Notes: generated from the sequence alone by a model not told the origin. A stretch of 64,000 bases of DNA from an uncultured Thermoanaerobaculum sp. (GCA_937934115.1 CALHAH010000035.1:39056-103055); one strand, 5' to 3'; counted from the first letter of the stretch, positions 1 to 9,210 are shown. Made by a program: numbers and translations.

Positions 1-671
1 TCCACCACCGTGCTTTCCCGGGTAAGCTGCTGGAAGAGGGCGGATTTGCCGGCATTGGTGTAGCCCACCAGTGCCACCGAGGGAAACCCTTGCCGACGCC
101 GGCGTTGCACGAATCGCTCTTTGGCCACCCGCTGCAGCTCTCGCCGCAGGAGCGTGATGCGCCGCTTGATCACCCGCCGGTCAATTTCCAGCTGGGTTTC
201 CCCCACCCCCCGGGTGCCAATGCCTCCTGCTTGCCGGGAAAGGTGCTGCCACCGGCGTGTCAACCGCGGAAGCAGGTACTCTAACTGTGCTAACTCCACC
301 TGGAGCTTGGCTTCCCGGGTTCTGGCGCGCAAAGCAAAGATATCCAGGATTACCGCCGCTCGATCCAAAACCTTCACGCCCTCGGGTAAGCTTTCTTCCA
401 AATGGTGCACCTGGGCGGGGGTGAGATCGGCATCAAAGGCCACCAAACCGGCGCCCGTTTCGTTCACCAGGTCCCGCAGCTCGCAAACCTTGCCTCGGCC
501 AAGGTAGGTGGCGGGATCGGGGGCCACGCGTTTTTGCACCAACCGCGCCACCACATCGGCACCGGCAGTGTGCAAAAGCGCGCTAAGCTCATCTAGGTCC
601 GCGTGAACCGCGACCACCGGCAGCCCTTCGGTGGCCACACTCACCACCACTGCCTTTTCCCGCATCACCAT
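1..671 (-). CDS. hflX: GTPase HflX, C-terminal part beyond window edge
   Basis: HflX is a ribosome-associated GTPase linked to rescue or splitting of stalled 70S ribosomes. About 223 codons are visible. They contain the N-terminal HflX domain with the glycine-rich block GIGTRGVGETQLEIDRR and a helical linker, followed by the G1/P-loop of the G domain (VGYTNAGKSALFQQL) right at the window edge. The remaining G motifs lie outside the window. In-frame ATGs occur at 680, 671 and 665. I chose 671 because a TTGACG (708-703) and TACCAT (684-679) promoter pair with 18-bp spacing places transcription at about that codon, which suggests a leaderless message. The gene diverges from the methyltransferase gene, with only about 15 bp between the two starts. 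Confidence 0.93.
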   Translation of the reverse strand, partial: MVMREKAVVVSVATEGLPVVAVHADLDELSALLHTAGADVVARLVQKRVAPDPATYLGRGKVCELRDLVNETGAGLVAFDADLTPAQVHHLEESLPEGVKVLDRAAVILDIFALRARTREAKLQVELAQLEYLLPRLTRRWQHLSRQAGGIGTRGVGETQLEIDRRVIKRRITLLRRELQRVAKERFVQRRRRQGFPSVALVGYTNAGKSALFQQLTRESTVV

Positions 672-674
672 CGC

Positions 675-708
675 TATCATGGTAAGGTGCGAGAGGCAAA
701 AGCGTCAA
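675..708. promoter_or_regulatory. Overlapping divergent promoters of hflX and the methyltransferase gene
   Basis: On the minus strand, TTGACG (708-703), an 18-bp spacer and TACCAT (684-679) end 7 nt before the hflX ATG at 671. On the plus strand, TATCAT (675-680) ends 6 nt before the GTG at 687. The two -10 hexamers overlap, so both polymerases could not bind at the same time. No convincing plus-strand -35 was seen. This is read from sequence only. Confidence 0.5.
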
Positions 709-1613
709 CGGTCGCGCGAGACCAATCCCCGTCCTTTGCTGAGTTTCTCAAAAGCAAACCGCGCCTTTTGGACGGGGCCATGGGCTCCGAGCTCTTACGC
801 CGGGGAGTAACCTCGGCCACCACCTTATGGGGGGTGGGAGCTTTGATCCACGACCCCCAAGCCGTCCTTCAGGTGCACCGAGACTACGTCGCTGCCGGCT
901 GTGAGGTGCTTACCGCCAACACGTTTCGCGTGGCACCCTACGCACTCCGTCGCTTCCCGCGCTACCCGAAACCCCAAGAGCTGGCAAAAACCGCGGTGGA
1001 CCTAGCGCGGGAAGCAGCGCGTACATCCGCGCGGCAGGTTTTGGTGCTGGCTTCCATGACTACCCTGGAGGACTGCTACCAACCGCACTTGGTTCCCAGC
1101 GATGCCACCTTGGCGCAGGAGCATCGCCGCACCGCGGAGGTTTTGGCCGGTGCCGAGCCGGATGGCTTGCTTTTGGAAACCTTCAACACCATTCGCGAAG
1201 CGCAAGCGGCTTGCCAGGCGGCGGTTGCCACCGGTCTGCCGGTGATCGTGTGCTTTACCTGCCAAAGCGGCGGACGGCTGTTGTCTGGGGAAAACACCGC
1301 TGCCGCCGCGCGAGCGGTGACCATGCCGGGGGTGGTGGCGGTAGGCGTCAACTGCACGCGGATTTCCGACCTCATGCCCGCTCTCATGCCCATGGCCTTG
1401 GGCACCGATTTGCCCCTGGTTGCCTACGCCAACAACGCCTGGTACGACGAGCAAAGCCCCCACTTAGCCGCGGCTCGGGTTTCCCCGCAAACGTATGCCC
1501 GATGCATGCTTGCCTGTGTGGCCGCCGGGGCGCGATTGGTGGGGGGGTGCTGCGGCACAACCCCTGAGGACATGGCTGCGGTACGGGCCATGTTGGACAA
1601 GCACTTTCCGTGA
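687..1613 (+). CDS. Homocysteine S-methyltransferase
   Basis: Predicted zinc-dependent methyltransferase that moves a methyl group to homocysteine to form methionine (Pfam S-methyl_trans, as in MmuM and the N-terminal module of MetH). The 308-residue protein starts with the family's LLDGAMGSELLRRG block. It carries the expected zinc ligands: one Cys in VGVNCTR and the C-terminal Cys pair in GGCCGTTPED. No cobalamin or folate domain is attached, so S-methylmethionine or a related small methyl donor is likely; the donor cannot be read from sequence. An in-frame codon at 603 would extend the protein, but that extension is His-rich and lies antisense to hflX, so GTG 687, 6 nt after TATCAT, is preferred. 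nadC follows after a 17-bp gap. Confidence 0.85.
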   Translation: MREAKASTVARDQSPSFAEFLKSKPRLLDGAMGSELLRRGVTSATTLWGVGALIHDPQAVLQVHRDYVAAGCEVLTANTFRVAPYALRRFPRYPKPQELAKTAVDLAREAARTSARQVLVLASMTTLEDCYQPHLVPSDATLAQEHRRTAEVLAGAEPDGLLLETFNTIREAQAACQAAVATGLPVIVCFTCQSGGRLLSGENTAAAARAVTMPGVVAVGVNCTRISDLMPALMPMALGTDLPLVAYANNAWYDEQSPHLAAARVSPQTYARCMLACVAAGARLVGGCCGTTPEDMAAVRAMLDKHFP

Positions 1614-1618
1614 AGGGT

Positions 1619-1624
1619 TACAAT
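1619..1624 (+). promoter_or_regulatory. -10 element of nadC, leaderless type
   Basis: TACAAT ends 6 nt before the GTG at 1631, so transcription should begin at or next to the start codon. The same hexamer serves the initiator tRNA promoter at 36372-36399. Confidence 0.5.
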
Positions 1625-1630
1625 CCCACC

Positions 1631-2476
1631 GTGAGCGAGTTACCAGAGCCGTACGCTTCCAGCCTCCCCCCACTTTTAGCCCTGGCCTTCGCCGAAGATT
1701 TGCCTGATATCACCGGAAACGCGATTTTCAGCGTCGAAACCCAGGCCAAAGCTCGCATCATTGCAAAAAAGGACGGTGTGCTTGCCGGGGTTCCTGCTGC
1801 TGCTTTTTCCTTTCGCTTCGTAGACCCCCGCTGCCAGGTTGTCATTCGTTTAGGGGACGGCAGCCCCGTAACGGCAGGTCAAACGATCTTGGAGGTTTGG
1901 GGACCTACTCGCGCGTTGCTCGCCGCTGAGCGCACAGCCCTGAACTTCTTGATGCGCCTTTCTGGAATTGCCACGCTTACCAGTAAGTTTGTCTTTCGGC
2001 TTGCAGGCACCGGTTGTCGCCTTTTGGACACCCGCAAGACCACACCCGGGTTTCGCCGATTGGAAAAGCACGCGGTGCGTTGTGGTGGGGGCAGCAACCA
2101 CCGCATGGGGCTTTTTGACGCCGCTATGATCAAGGACACCCACATTGCCGCCTGCGGATCCATTACGCAAGCGGTGGCCCGGGTGCGCGAAGTATGGGGC
2201 ACGGAAATTCCCCTTATTGTGGAGTGTGGCAGCTTGGAACAGGTGGACGAAGCTTTGGCGTGCCACGTTTCCCACGTACTCCTCGACAACATGGACCTCC
2301 CCACCTTGCGCCAGGCGGTGGCGCGCGCTAAAGGGAAAGCGGTTCTCGAGGCCTCGGGTGGCATCACCTTGGAAAACGTAAGGGAAATTGCCCTTGCTGG
2401 TGTGGATTTTGTTTCCGTGGGTGCCATTACCCATTCGGCGCCAGCCTTGGATTGCTCAATGGAGGTCGGGCCGTGA
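1631..2476 (+). CDS. nadC: Nicotinate-nucleotide pyrophosphorylase (quinolinate phosphoribosyltransferase)
   Basis: NadC converts quinolinate and PRPP to nicotinate mononucleotide, the last committed step of de novo NAD synthesis. The 281-residue product is full length. It shows the substrate-binding block LLDTRKTTPGFR, the catalytic strand HRMGLFDAAMIKDTHI, and the C-terminal barrel motifs LLDNMD and EASGGITLENV. GTG 1631 is chosen over an upstream in-frame ATG (1610) because TACAAT ends 6 nt before it and the extra N-terminus would overlap the preceding stop. Its stop shares four bases (GTGA) with the start of nadB, so the pair is likely translationally coupled. nadA, which makes quinolinate, is not in this window. 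Confidence 0.95.
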   Translation: MSELPEPYASSLPPLLALAFAEDLPDITGNAIFSVETQAKARIIAKKDGVLAGVPAAAFSFRFVDPRCQVVIRLGDGSPVTAGQTILEVWGPTRALLAAERTALNFLMRLSGIATLTSKFVFRLAGTGCRLLDTRKTTPGFRRLEKHAVRCGGGSNHRMGLFDAAMIKDTHIAACGSITQAVARVREVWGTEIPLIVECGSLEQVDEALACHVSHVLLDNMDLPTLRQAVARAKGKAVLEASGGITLENVREIALAGVDFVSVGAITHSAPALDCSMEVGP

Positions 2477-4053
2477 AGCTGGAGGATCGCCATCGCACGG
2501 AGGTTCTGGTTTTAGGCACCGGGGTGGCGGGGCTTGCTGCTGCTCTTGCTGCCGCCGAACAAGGTGCCCACGTGTTGGTGTTGTCCCGGGCTGCCGACCC
2601 CAGCCAAACCAACACCGCTCGGGCCCAGGGGGGCATCGTTTTCCGCGGGGAAAAGGACTCCCCTGAGCTCCTGGCCGCGGACATCCTGGCCGCCGGGGCT
2701 GGCTTTGGGTTGCCGGAAGCCGCCACGTTCCTCGCCACAGAGGGTCCCAAGGCGGTGGAAGAATGGCTTTTGAAGCGGCTACGTATTCCCTTCGATCGCC
2801 GTCCGGACGGGAGTTTGGATTTGGCGTTGGAGGCTGCTCACTCGGTGCCACGCATCCTCCACGCCGCCGACCGCACCGGTGCCGCCATTCAAGAGGGCTT
2901 GCTCAAGGCCGTGCGCAAAAATCCCAACATCACCCTGCTTTCTAGCTACCAAGCTGTGGATCTTCTTACCACCCATCACCACTCCCGCCGCACGGTGGAT
3001 CGCTACTCCTTGGAAAACCGCTGCCTGGGCGCTTATGTGCTGGAGGTAGGAAGCAATCGCGTGTGCACGGTTTTTGCCCATGCCACGGTGCTTGCCACGG
3101 GTGGCGCCGGCGCCCTTTACATCCACACCTCCAACCACCCTGGCTCTATTGGTTCCGGTTTGGCCATGGCCTCTCGCGCCGGGGTGCGGCTTTTAAACCT
3201 CGAGTTCATCCAGTTTCACCCCACCTGCTTGTATGTGCCGGGAGCACCGCGTTTTTTGATAACCGAAGCGCTGCGCGGCGCCGGTGCCAAGCTTGTGAAC
3301 GAAGCCGGTGAACGCTTCCTCAAGCGGTACCACCCCAAAGGCGAGCTGGCCCCCCGCGACGTGGTGGCCCGTGCCATTGTGGACGAGTTGCACCGCAGCG
3401 GAGCCGAGTGCGTTTTTTTGGATTTGGGCGGTAAAGGTAAAGAGCTGGCAAAGCGGTTTCCCACGGTAGCCGAGACCTGCGCACGTTACGGCATTGACAT
3501 CACTTCTCAGCGTATCCCGGTGGTCCCGGGAGCACACTACACCTGTGGCGGCGTGGTTTCGGACTTGGTTGGGCGAACCACCCTGCCTGGACTTTACGTG
3601 GCTGGGGAAGTGGCGTGTACCGGGGTCCACGGTGCAAACCGTCTTGCCTCCACATCGCTTTTGGAAGGGCTTACCTTTGGCCTTGCCGCTGGCCGTCATG
3701 CCGCTTCTCAGATGAAGGAGCAGCCGCTAGCCCCGGACCTCATCGGTGCTGTACCTGACTGGGAGCCGGTGGTGGGCCCCTCCAACGAAGACCCCGCCCT
3801 CATCGCCCAGGACTGGTCCGCCATTCGCCATACCATGTGGAACTACGTAGGCATTGTGCGTACCAAAGAACGAATGGAGCGGGCCGTAGCCGATTTACGT
3901 CATCAGCTGGTGCGCTTGACCCAGTTTTACCGGACCACGCCTATTTCCGCTTCGCTGGTGGATCTGTTCCACGGGTGCCTGGCCGCTGGGCTCATAGCCG
4001 AAGCTGCCCGGCGCAACCCCACTTCGGTGGGCTGCCATTACGTGGTCGCGTAA
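2473..4053 (+). CDS. nadB: L-aspartate oxidase
   Basis: FAD-dependent oxidation of L-aspartate to iminoaspartate, the first step of bacterial NAD synthesis. The 526-residue protein has the N-terminal dinucleotide-binding loop (GTGVAGLAAALAAAEQG, residues about 14-30), the aspartate oxidase signature TNTARAQGG, the flavin-contact region HSVPRILHAAD, and the C-terminal flavoprotein block HGANRLASTSLLEGLTFG, followed by the helical C-domain. GTG 2473 is preferred over ATG 2452 because GGAGG (2461-2465) sits at good spacing and the start overlaps the nadC stop as GTGA. Succinate dehydrogenase flavoproteins share the fold, but gene pairing with nadC and the TNTARAQGG signature favour NadB. Confidence 0.95.
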   Translation: MKLEDRHRTEVLVLGTGVAGLAAALAAAEQGAHVLVLSRAADPSQTNTARAQGGIVFRGEKDSPELLAADILAAGAGFGLPEAATFLATEGPKAVEEWLLKRLRIPFDRRPDGSLDLALEAAHSVPRILHAADRTGAAIQEGLLKAVRKNPNITLLSSYQAVDLLTTHHHSRRTVDRYSLENRCLGAYVLEVGSNRVCTVFAHATVLATGGAGALYIHTSNHPGSIGSGLAMASRAGVRLLNLEFIQFHPTCLYVPGAPRFLITEALRGAGAKLVNEAGERFLKRYHPKGELAPRDVVARAIVDELHRSGAECVFLDLGGKGKELAKRFPTVAETCARYGIDITSQRIPVVPGAHYTCGGVVSDLVGRTTLPGLYVAGEVACTGVHGANRLASTSLLEGLTFGLAAGRHAASQMKEQPLAPDLIGAVPDWEPVVGPSNEDPALIAQDWSAIRHTMWNYVGIVRTKERMERAVADLRHQLVRLTQFYRTTPISASLVDLFHGCLAAGLIAEAARRNPTSVGCHYVVA

Positions 4054-4077
4054 GGGCACGTGCGGTAAGCTAAGGTT

Positions 4078-4641
4078 ATGGCGTATGACCGGCAACAGGC
4101 ATGGGAATTACTTTGCTCATGGGTAAGCTCGGAAAACCTGCGCAAGCACTGCTTAGCCGTGGAAGCGAGCATGCGCGCCCACGCCCGTAGGTTGGGCGAG
4201 GACGAAGAAGCTTACGGCATCGTGGGCTTGCTCCACGACTTTGATTACGAAAAGCACCCCACCCCGGAAGAGCATGTCTGGGTAGGAGCTCGGGTACTGC
4301 GGGAGCAAGGGTGGCCCGAAGCCTGGGTACGAGCCATTGAAGGGCACGCGTCCTACACCGGCGTGCCCCGTGACACCAACATGGCCAAGTGCCTCTTTGC
4401 CGTGGACGAGCTTACGGGTTTTCTGGTGGCCTGCACCCTGGTACGCCCGGACAAAAACATTGCCGCCTTGCCGGTGGCGTCGGTGCTCAAGCGCATGAAG
4501 GAAAAGGCGTTTGCGCGCTCGGTCAACAGGGAGGAAATCGTTCACGGAGCAACAGAAATTGGCATGTCCCTGGCCGACCACATTGCCTTTGTCCGCGATG
4601 CCATGGCCGGTGTGGCGAAGGAGTTGGGGCTTGGTGCGTAG
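4078..4641 (+). CDS. HD-domain hydrolase-like protein
   Basis: A 187-residue protein of the HD metal-dependent phosphohydrolase superfamily. It has an N-terminal helical stretch, a metal-site His in NLRKHCLAVE, the HD doublet in GLLHDFDYEKH, a second His in EGHASY and a later Asp in VDELTGF. This pattern matches the small stand-alone HD proteins seen in many bacteria (COG2316-like), whose substrates are mostly unknown. TAAGCT (4066-4071) ends exactly 6 nt before the ATG and there is no clear Shine-Dalgarno site, so the mRNA is probably leaderless. The 3' end overlaps the next gene by 8 nt. Substrate and pathway cannot be assigned. Confidence 0.75.
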   Translation: MAYDRQQAWELLCSWVSSENLRKHCLAVEASMRAHARRLGEDEEAYGIVGLLHDFDYEKHPTPEEHVWVGARVLREQGWPEAWVRAIEGHASYTGVPRDTNMAKCLFAVDELTGFLVACTLVRPDKNIAALPVASVLKRMKEKAFARSVNREEIVHGATEIGMSLADHIAFVRDAMAGVAKELGLGA

Positions 4642-5098
4642 GGTTTGCTTGCTTGTTTCGCTGTTGCTGGTCCTGGCCGCGTGCGCCCAACCGCCGGCGC
4701 CTCGCACGCTTGCAGGTCTGCCCCGCACCCAGGTACTGGCGGGTCGTCGCGCCACAGAGCTTTTGCGTCAGATGCACGGAGGACGGTTCCAACCACCCCA
4801 CGCCGTGGTAGCGGAGTACGGCAGGGGTCGCTTAAACCTTTACCTTGCCGTGTTCCCTTCAGCTGCGGAGGCCAGGGCCGCACTGCGGGCCATGACCGAG
4901 GCCATGGCCAAAGGTTCTGCCTTTTCACCCCCTCGCCCGCAACGCGAGCAGCCGCAAAGGTTCCTCACCGTGGGCCCCGGGGGACATCACCTCTTTTGGC
5001 GAGCAGACAACAAGGTGTACTGGCTGGCGGGGGAACCCGAACGGGTTTTTGCTGCCGCAGAGGAGTTACCACAGCCGGCGCCAGGGGTTTGGCTTTGA
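4634..5098 (+). CDS. Small predicted lipoprotein, function unknown
   Basis: A 154-residue protein starting at GTG 4634, 8 nt inside the HD gene and preceded by AAGGAG (4618-4623). It opens with VRRVCLLVSLLLVLAACAQ, a typical lipoprotein signal with lipobox LAAC, so it should be membrane-anchored after cleavage. The mature part has a Pro-rich linker and a compact alpha/beta segment (residues about 35-145) containing GPGGHHLFWR. I do not recognise a family. The upstream in-frame ATG at 4511 lies inside the HD gene and was rejected. Overlap with the HD gene suggests cotranscription, but nothing in the sequence links their functions. Confidence 0.65.
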   Translation: MRRVCLLVSLLLVLAACAQPPAPRTLAGLPRTQVLAGRRATELLRQMHGGRFQPPHAVVAEYGRGRLNLYLAVFPSAAEARAALRAMTEAMAKGSAFSPPRPQREQPQRFLTVGPGGHHLFWRADNKVYWLAGEPERVFAAAEELPQPAPGVWL

Positions 5099-5112
5099 GT
5101 TTCCCGCCCCAG

Positions 5113-5118
5113 TACAAT
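5113..5118 (+). promoter_or_regulatory. -10 element of the coiled-coil protein gene
   Basis: TACAAT lies 19 nt before ATG 5138, with a GGGAGG Shine-Dalgarno site between them. This is the Shine-Dalgarno-led design, in contrast to the leaderless starts elsewhere in the window. Confidence 0.45.
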
Positions 5119-5137
5119 GTGCGGTGGGAGGCAAAGA

Positions 5138-5533
5138 ATGACTCACAGCGAGCTTGAGGAAATCAAGCGGTACTTCGACGTGGTGATGGAACACGTTTTG
5201 GAGCAAGTGAAGCTCGTGGCCGAAGGGGTGTTGCAAAACAGCCAGCGTCTAGACCGCATCGAGGCGCGCTTGGACCGCATCGAGGAGCGACTGACGCTGC
5301 TCGAGGTTAAAGTGGCTGCCCTCGAATCCCGCATGACTCGGGTAGAGCAACGCTTGGACCGGGTAGAGCAACGCTTGGACCAGCTGGAACAGGAACTCAC
5401 AGACGTACGCACCGAGCTCGCGAGCCTTCGGACCCAGCTAACCCGGTTCCAAGAGGAAACCGAAGCCCGCTCTCAAGAGCTACAGGCACGGGTGGAAAGG
5501 CTGGAAGCGAGCATCGCCCATCTCCGTCAATGA
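5138..5533 (+). CDS. Coiled-coil protein with heptad repeats
   Basis: A 131-residue, almost entirely helical protein with no signal peptide or membrane segment. From residue about 40 it is a run of heptads such as RLDRIEA, RLDRIEE and RVEQRLD, predicting a long parallel coiled coil. Two adjacent heptads are encoded by a perfect 21-bp tandem duplication (5340-5381). ATG 5138 follows GGGAGG at good spacing; an earlier in-frame ATG (5117) overlaps the -10 hexamer and was rejected. It lies between a lipoprotein gene and icmF, each with its own TACAAT element. It may be a scaffold; no function can be assigned. Confidence 0.7.
   Translation: MTHSELEEIKRYFDVVMEHVLEQVKLVAEGVLQNSQRLDRIEARLDRIEERLTLLEVKVAALESRMTRVEQRLDRVEQRLDQLEQELTDVRTELASLRTQLTRFQEETEARSQELQARVERLEASIAHLRQ
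5340..5381 (+). repeat. Perfect 21-bp tandem duplication inside the coiled-coil gene
   Basis: Positions 5340-5360 and 5361-5381 are identical. Each unit encodes one heptad, so the duplication adds exactly two helical turns and keeps the coiled-coil register. Confidence 0.85.
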
Positions 5534-5548
5534 CCCCACACCCGGCGG

Positions 5549-5554
5549 TACAAT
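5549..5554 (+). promoter_or_regulatory. -10 element of icmF
   Basis: TACAAT lies 18 nt upstream of ATG 5573, with an AGGAAGG ribosome-binding site between. It indicates icmF has its own promoter rather than depending only on read-through from the coiled-coil gene. Confidence 0.45.
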
Positions 5555-5572
5555 GCCGCAGGAAGGTGGGTT

Positions 5573-8500
5573 ATGGCGCCAATGTATGTGCCCAAAAACA
5601 AAATTCGCTTTGTCACTGCCGCATCGCTTTTTGACGGCCACGACGCCGCCATCAACATCATCCGCCGGCTCCTGCAAGCCCACGGTGCCGAAGTCATTCA
5701 TCTGGGACACAACCGCGCAGTAAAAGAAATCGTCCACGCCGCCATCCAGGAGGACGCCCAAGGAATTGCGGTTTCCTCGTACCAGGGCGGGCACATGGAG
5801 TTCTTCACCTACATGGTGGACTTGCTGCGGGAGCGCGGGGCAGCCCATATCAGGGTTTTTGGTGGAGGGGGCGGCGTCATCGTCCCCGAGGAGATCAAGA
5901 AGCTCGAGGCTTACGGCGTGGCCAAGATCTTTTCGCCAGAGGACGGCCGCAAGCTGGGTTTGGACGGGATGATCAGCCTCATGCTCGAAGCTTGCGATTT
6001 TGACGTCACCCAGCTCCCCAACGGCCAGCCCCCAGACCTCACCCCCAGCCTTTGGCAGCACGTGGCGCGAGCCATTTCGCAGGTGGAAGCCGGCAGCAAG
6101 CTGCAGCTACCCCAGCCCGCAAAGAGGGTGCCGGTCGTGGGCGTTACCGGAGTGGGAGGTGCCGGCAAGTCCTCGCTCACCGATGAGCTGGTGCGTCGGT
6201 TCTTGTTGGATTTTCCCCAGCTGCACGTGGGCATCATTGCCGTGGACCCCACCAAACGGCGCACAGGGGGCGCGCTCTTAGCTGACCGCATTCGTATGAA
6301 CTCCCTGGCCAGTGAGCGTGTGTACATGCGCTCTTTGGCCACGCGGCAAGCCCACCGCAGCCTCTCAGCAGCCGTGGAGGGGGCCATCCAAACGCTCAGA
6401 GCTTTCGGTTTTGACTTGATTTTTGTGGAATCGGCCGGCGCGGGGCAAGCCGACAGCGAAATCGCCGACGTTGCCGATGTGGCCCTTTACGCTATGACCC
6501 CAGAGTACGGCGCTTCCCTCCAACTTGAAAAGATCGAGATGTTGGACTTTGCCCACCTGGTGGCCATCAACAAGTTCGACCGCCCGGGGGCTTTGGATGC
6601 CCTCCGGGAAGTGCGCAAGCAGTGGCGGCGAGCACACCCCGATTTCCAAGGGGACGAGGAAAAGGTCCCGGTTTTTGGCACCTGCGCTCACCAGTTTCAC
6701 GATTTTGGGGTCAACGCCCTTTACGGGCGGCTGGTGCAAGAGCTGGAATCCCGCTTTGGCAGCGCCTTCCACGTGGACCAAACCCACGCCCACCCGGCGG
6801 GCCTCCCCCAGCGCCACCCTATCATCCCCGCCGAACGCACGGGCTACCTCCGGGAAATCGCCCAAACCTGCCGCAAGGCTCGGGAGCGGGCGGAATACCA
6901 GGTGGCGGTAGCCCGCAAGCTCTACCAGCTGGTGGGAGCCCGGGCCTTGCTGTCAGCGTTTCAAGGCGAAGGGAGCTTTGCCGAACTTTGGCAGCTCTTC
7001 GAGTCCATCACTGCGGGCACGTTGCCACCGGAGCCAGCTCTCGCTGACCTCGATGCTGAAATCCGCCGCCTGGCCCATGAGCTCCTCCCGGAAAGCCGCA
7101 CCGCTTTGGCCACTTGGCCGAAGCTGCAACAGGATTACGCGGGGGACACCTTTACGTACAAGGTGCGTGACAAGGAGGTCACCGTGGCCCTTGCCTCGGT
7201 TTCTCTGGCTGGCACCCATATCCCTAAGGTGGTGCTACCACAAAGCGAGGACTGGGGTGACATCCTGCGCTTCATCCTGCGGGAAAACGTGCCCGGTGCG
7301 TACCCCTACACCGCCGGCGTTTTCCCCTTCAAACGCCAGGAGGAGCTCCCCACCCGTATGTTCGCTGGGGAAGGGGGCCCCGAACGCACAAACAAGCGTT
7401 TTCATTTCTTGCGGGCAGGTCAGCCCTTTGCCCGCCTTTCCACCGCCTTTGATTCGGTCACCCTTTACGGCGAAGATCCAGCTGTCGAACCTGATGTTTA
7501 CGGGAAAATCGGCGAATCCGGGGTTTCCATTTGCACCGTGGAGGACATGGAAAAGCTTTACGCTGGCTTTGACCTCTGCGCTCCCCACACCTCTGTCTCC
7601 ATGACCATTAACGGGCCGGCGCCCATGATGTTGGCTTTCTTTTTCAACGTGGCAGCGCGACAGGAAGCCAAACGCCGGCTCATTGCCGATGGACGTCTGC
7701 GCGGAAGGCCGGAGGATGCCCTGCAGCCCTACGTGGACGGTAAGGGCTGGGACGAAATTGCCACGCTCCTTGCACCCGGTGAATGGGAGGACGCTCTACG
7801 CTGCGCGGTACAGGTGGTGCGGGGCACAGTGCAAGCCGATATCTTGAAGGAAGACCAAGCGCAAAACACCTGCATTTTTTCCACCGAGTTTGCCTTGCGC
7901 CTCATGGGCGACATCCAAAGCTGGTTTGTGGAAAACCGCGTGCGCAACTTCTACTCGGTGTCCATTTCTGGCTATCACATCGCGGAAGCTGGCGCCAACC
8001 CCATCACCCAACTGGCCTTTACCCTGGCCAACGGCTTTACCTATGTGGAGTACTACTTGGCCCGGGGCCTTCATATTGACGACTTTGCCCCCAACCTGTC
8101 GTTTTTCTTTTCCAACGGCATGGACCCCGAGTACACGGTGATTGGGCGGGTGGCACGGCGGATTTGGGCCACCGCCCTGCGGGAGCGCTACGGGGGCAAC
8201 GAGCGCAGCCAAAAGCTCAAGTACCACATTCAAACTTCCGGCCGTTCCCTTCACGCGAAGGAAATTGCCTTTAACGACATCCGCACCACGCTTCAGGCGC
8301 TTCTGGCACTGGCAGACAACTGTAACTCCCTCCACACCAACGCTTACGACGAGGCCATCACCACCCCCACCGAAGAATCGGTGCGCCGGGCCCTGGCTAT
8401 TCAGCTCATTTCCACCCTGGAGTTTGGGCTTTTGAAAAACGAAAACCCGTGGCAAGGCTCGTACTTCATAGAATGGCTCACCGATACGGTGGAGGAAGCG

Positions 8501-8998
8501 GTTCTTGCCGAGTTTGACCGTCTCGCAGAACGGGGTGGCGTGCTAGGGGCCATGGAAACCGGTTACCAGCGGGCCAAGATTCAAGAAGAATCGCTTCATT
8601 ACGAGCGCCGCAAACACTCGGGAGAGCTGCCTATCGTAGGTGTTAACTTTTTTGAAAACCCGCAGCGCAGTGAGTATGAGTTGGAAGCACCCCAGCTCAC
8701 CCGTGCCACCAAAGAAGAAAAAGATGCGCGCCTCGCTCACCTCCGGGACTTCCAAAGCCGGCACGCATTTTTGGAGCTTTGGGCCCAGCATCAGGACCGG
8801 CCGGTGCCCAACCCGGACCTAGACGCCTTACCCCCTTGGCAGCGCCCTGCGGCGTACGCTTTAGCCCGCCTCCAGCACGCAGCCCGCACTGGGAAAAACC
8901 TCTTTGCTGAGCTTTTGGACACCGTCTGTTCCTGTTCCCTCGGGCAAATCACCCATGCCTTGTACGAGGTCGGCGGCCAATACCGCAGGAACATGTGA
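5573..8998 (+). CDS. icmF: Fused isobutyryl-CoA mutase (IcmF type)
   Basis: An adenosylcobalamin-dependent acyl-CoA mutase fused to its own G-protein chaperone. Order in the 1141 residues: B12-binding domain (about 10-150, with FDGHDAAIN), MeaB/ArgK-like GTPase (Walker [10 protein letters not shown] near 190-200), linker, then the CoA-binding TIM barrel and C-terminal region. Two substrate-pocket residues distinguish IcmF from methylmalonyl-CoA mutase. The usual Tyr is Phe here (F584 in AGVFPFKR) and the usual Arg is Gln (Q764 in DQAQNTCIF). Both point to isobutyryl-CoA/n-butyryl-CoA (or pivalyl-CoA) rather than methylmalonyl-CoA. The start follows AGGAAGG. The gene appears monocistronic; the next gene is convergent. 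Confidence 0.95.
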   Translation: MAPMYVPKNKIRFVTAASLFDGHDAAINIIRRLLQAHGAEVIHLGHNRAVKEIVHAAIQEDAQGIAVSSYQGGHMEFFTYMVDLLRERGAAHIRVFGGGGGVIVPEEIKKLEAYGVAKIFSPEDGRKLGLDGMISLMLEACDFDVTQLPNGQPPDLTPSLWQHVARAISQVEAGSKLQLPQPAKRVPVVGVTGVGGAGKSSLTDELVRRFLLDFPQLHVGIIAVDPTKRRTGGALLADRIRMNSLASERVYMRSLATRQAHRSLSAAVEGAIQTLRAFGFDLIFVESAGAGQADSEIADVADVALYAMTPEYGASLQLEKIEMLDFAHLVAINKFDRPGALDALREVRKQWRRAHPDFQGDEEKVPVFGTCAHQFHDFGVNALYGRLVQELESRFGSAFHVDQTHAHPAGLPQRHPIIPAERTGYLREIAQTCRKARERAEYQVAVARKLYQLVGARALLSAFQGEGSFAELWQLFESITAGTLPPEPALADLDAEIRRLAHELLPESRTALATWPKLQQDYAGDTFTYKVRDKEVTVALASVSLAGTHIPKVVLPQSEDWGDILRFILRENVPGAYPYTAGVFPFKRQEELPTRMFAGEGGPERTNKRFHFLRAGQPFARLSTAFDSVTLYGEDPAVEPDVYGKIGESGVSICTVEDMEKLYAGFDLCAPHTSVSMTINGPAPMMLAFFFNVAARQEAKRRLIADGRLRGRPEDALQPYVDGKGWDEIATLLAPGEWEDALRCAVQVVRGTVQADILKEDQAQNTCIFSTEFALRLMGDIQSWFVENRVRNFYSVSISGYHIAEAGANPITQLAFTLANGFTYVEYYLARGLHIDDFAPNLSFFFSNGMDPEYTVIGRVARRIWATALRERYGGNERSQKLKYHIQTSGRSLHAKEIAFNDIRTTLQALLALADNCNSLHTNAYDEAITTPTEESVRRALAIQLISTLEFGLLKNENPWQGSYFIEWLTDTVEEAVLAEFDRLAERGGVLGAMETGYQRAKIQEESLHYERRKHSGELPIVGVNFFENPQRSEYELEAPQLTRATKEEKDARLAHLRDFQSRHAFLELWAQHQDRPVPNPDLDALPPWQRPAAYALARLQHAARTGKNLFAELLDTVCSCSLGQITHALYEVGGQYRRNM

Positions 8999-9015
8999 AG
9001 CTGGCTTTTTGTCTG

Positions 9016-9204
9016 CTACCTACCCTCCTCTTCCGGCTGGCGCGAGGGCTTGCGACGGCCGGAACGACGGGCTGCCTCGCGCAAGAGAAACTCGATTTGG
9101 GCGTTAATGCTGCGCAGTTCGTCGGCGGCCCAGCGCTCCAGCACCGCGTAAAGCTCCGCGTCGAGGCGCAAGAGGAACTTCTTCTTTTCGGGCACGGCGC
9201 CCAC
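9016..9204 (-). CDS. Arc-type ribbon-helix-helix DNA-binding protein
   Basis: A 62-residue basic protein. KKKFLLRLDAELYAVLERWA gives the beta strand plus first helix of a MetJ/Arc-type ribbon-helix-helix fold, and ELRSINAQIEFLLREAA gives the second helix, with the Ser-x-Asn-x-x-Ile pattern typical of Arc relatives. A basic tail follows. GTG 9204 lies 6 bp after the terminal stop of the SPFH gene, so the two are an operon. Such small RHH proteins often repress their own operon, and an imperfect palindrome lies in the promoter region at 10131-10160. Confidence 0.8.
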   Translation of the reverse strand: MGAVPEKKKFLLRLDAELYAVLERWAADELRSINAQIEFLLREAARRSGRRKPSRQPEEEGR

Positions 9205-9210
9205 CGGCGC

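Noticed and set aside
5340..5381. Mobile or intergenic repeat
   Set aside because: The duplication is a coding heptad in frame, so it belongs to the protein.
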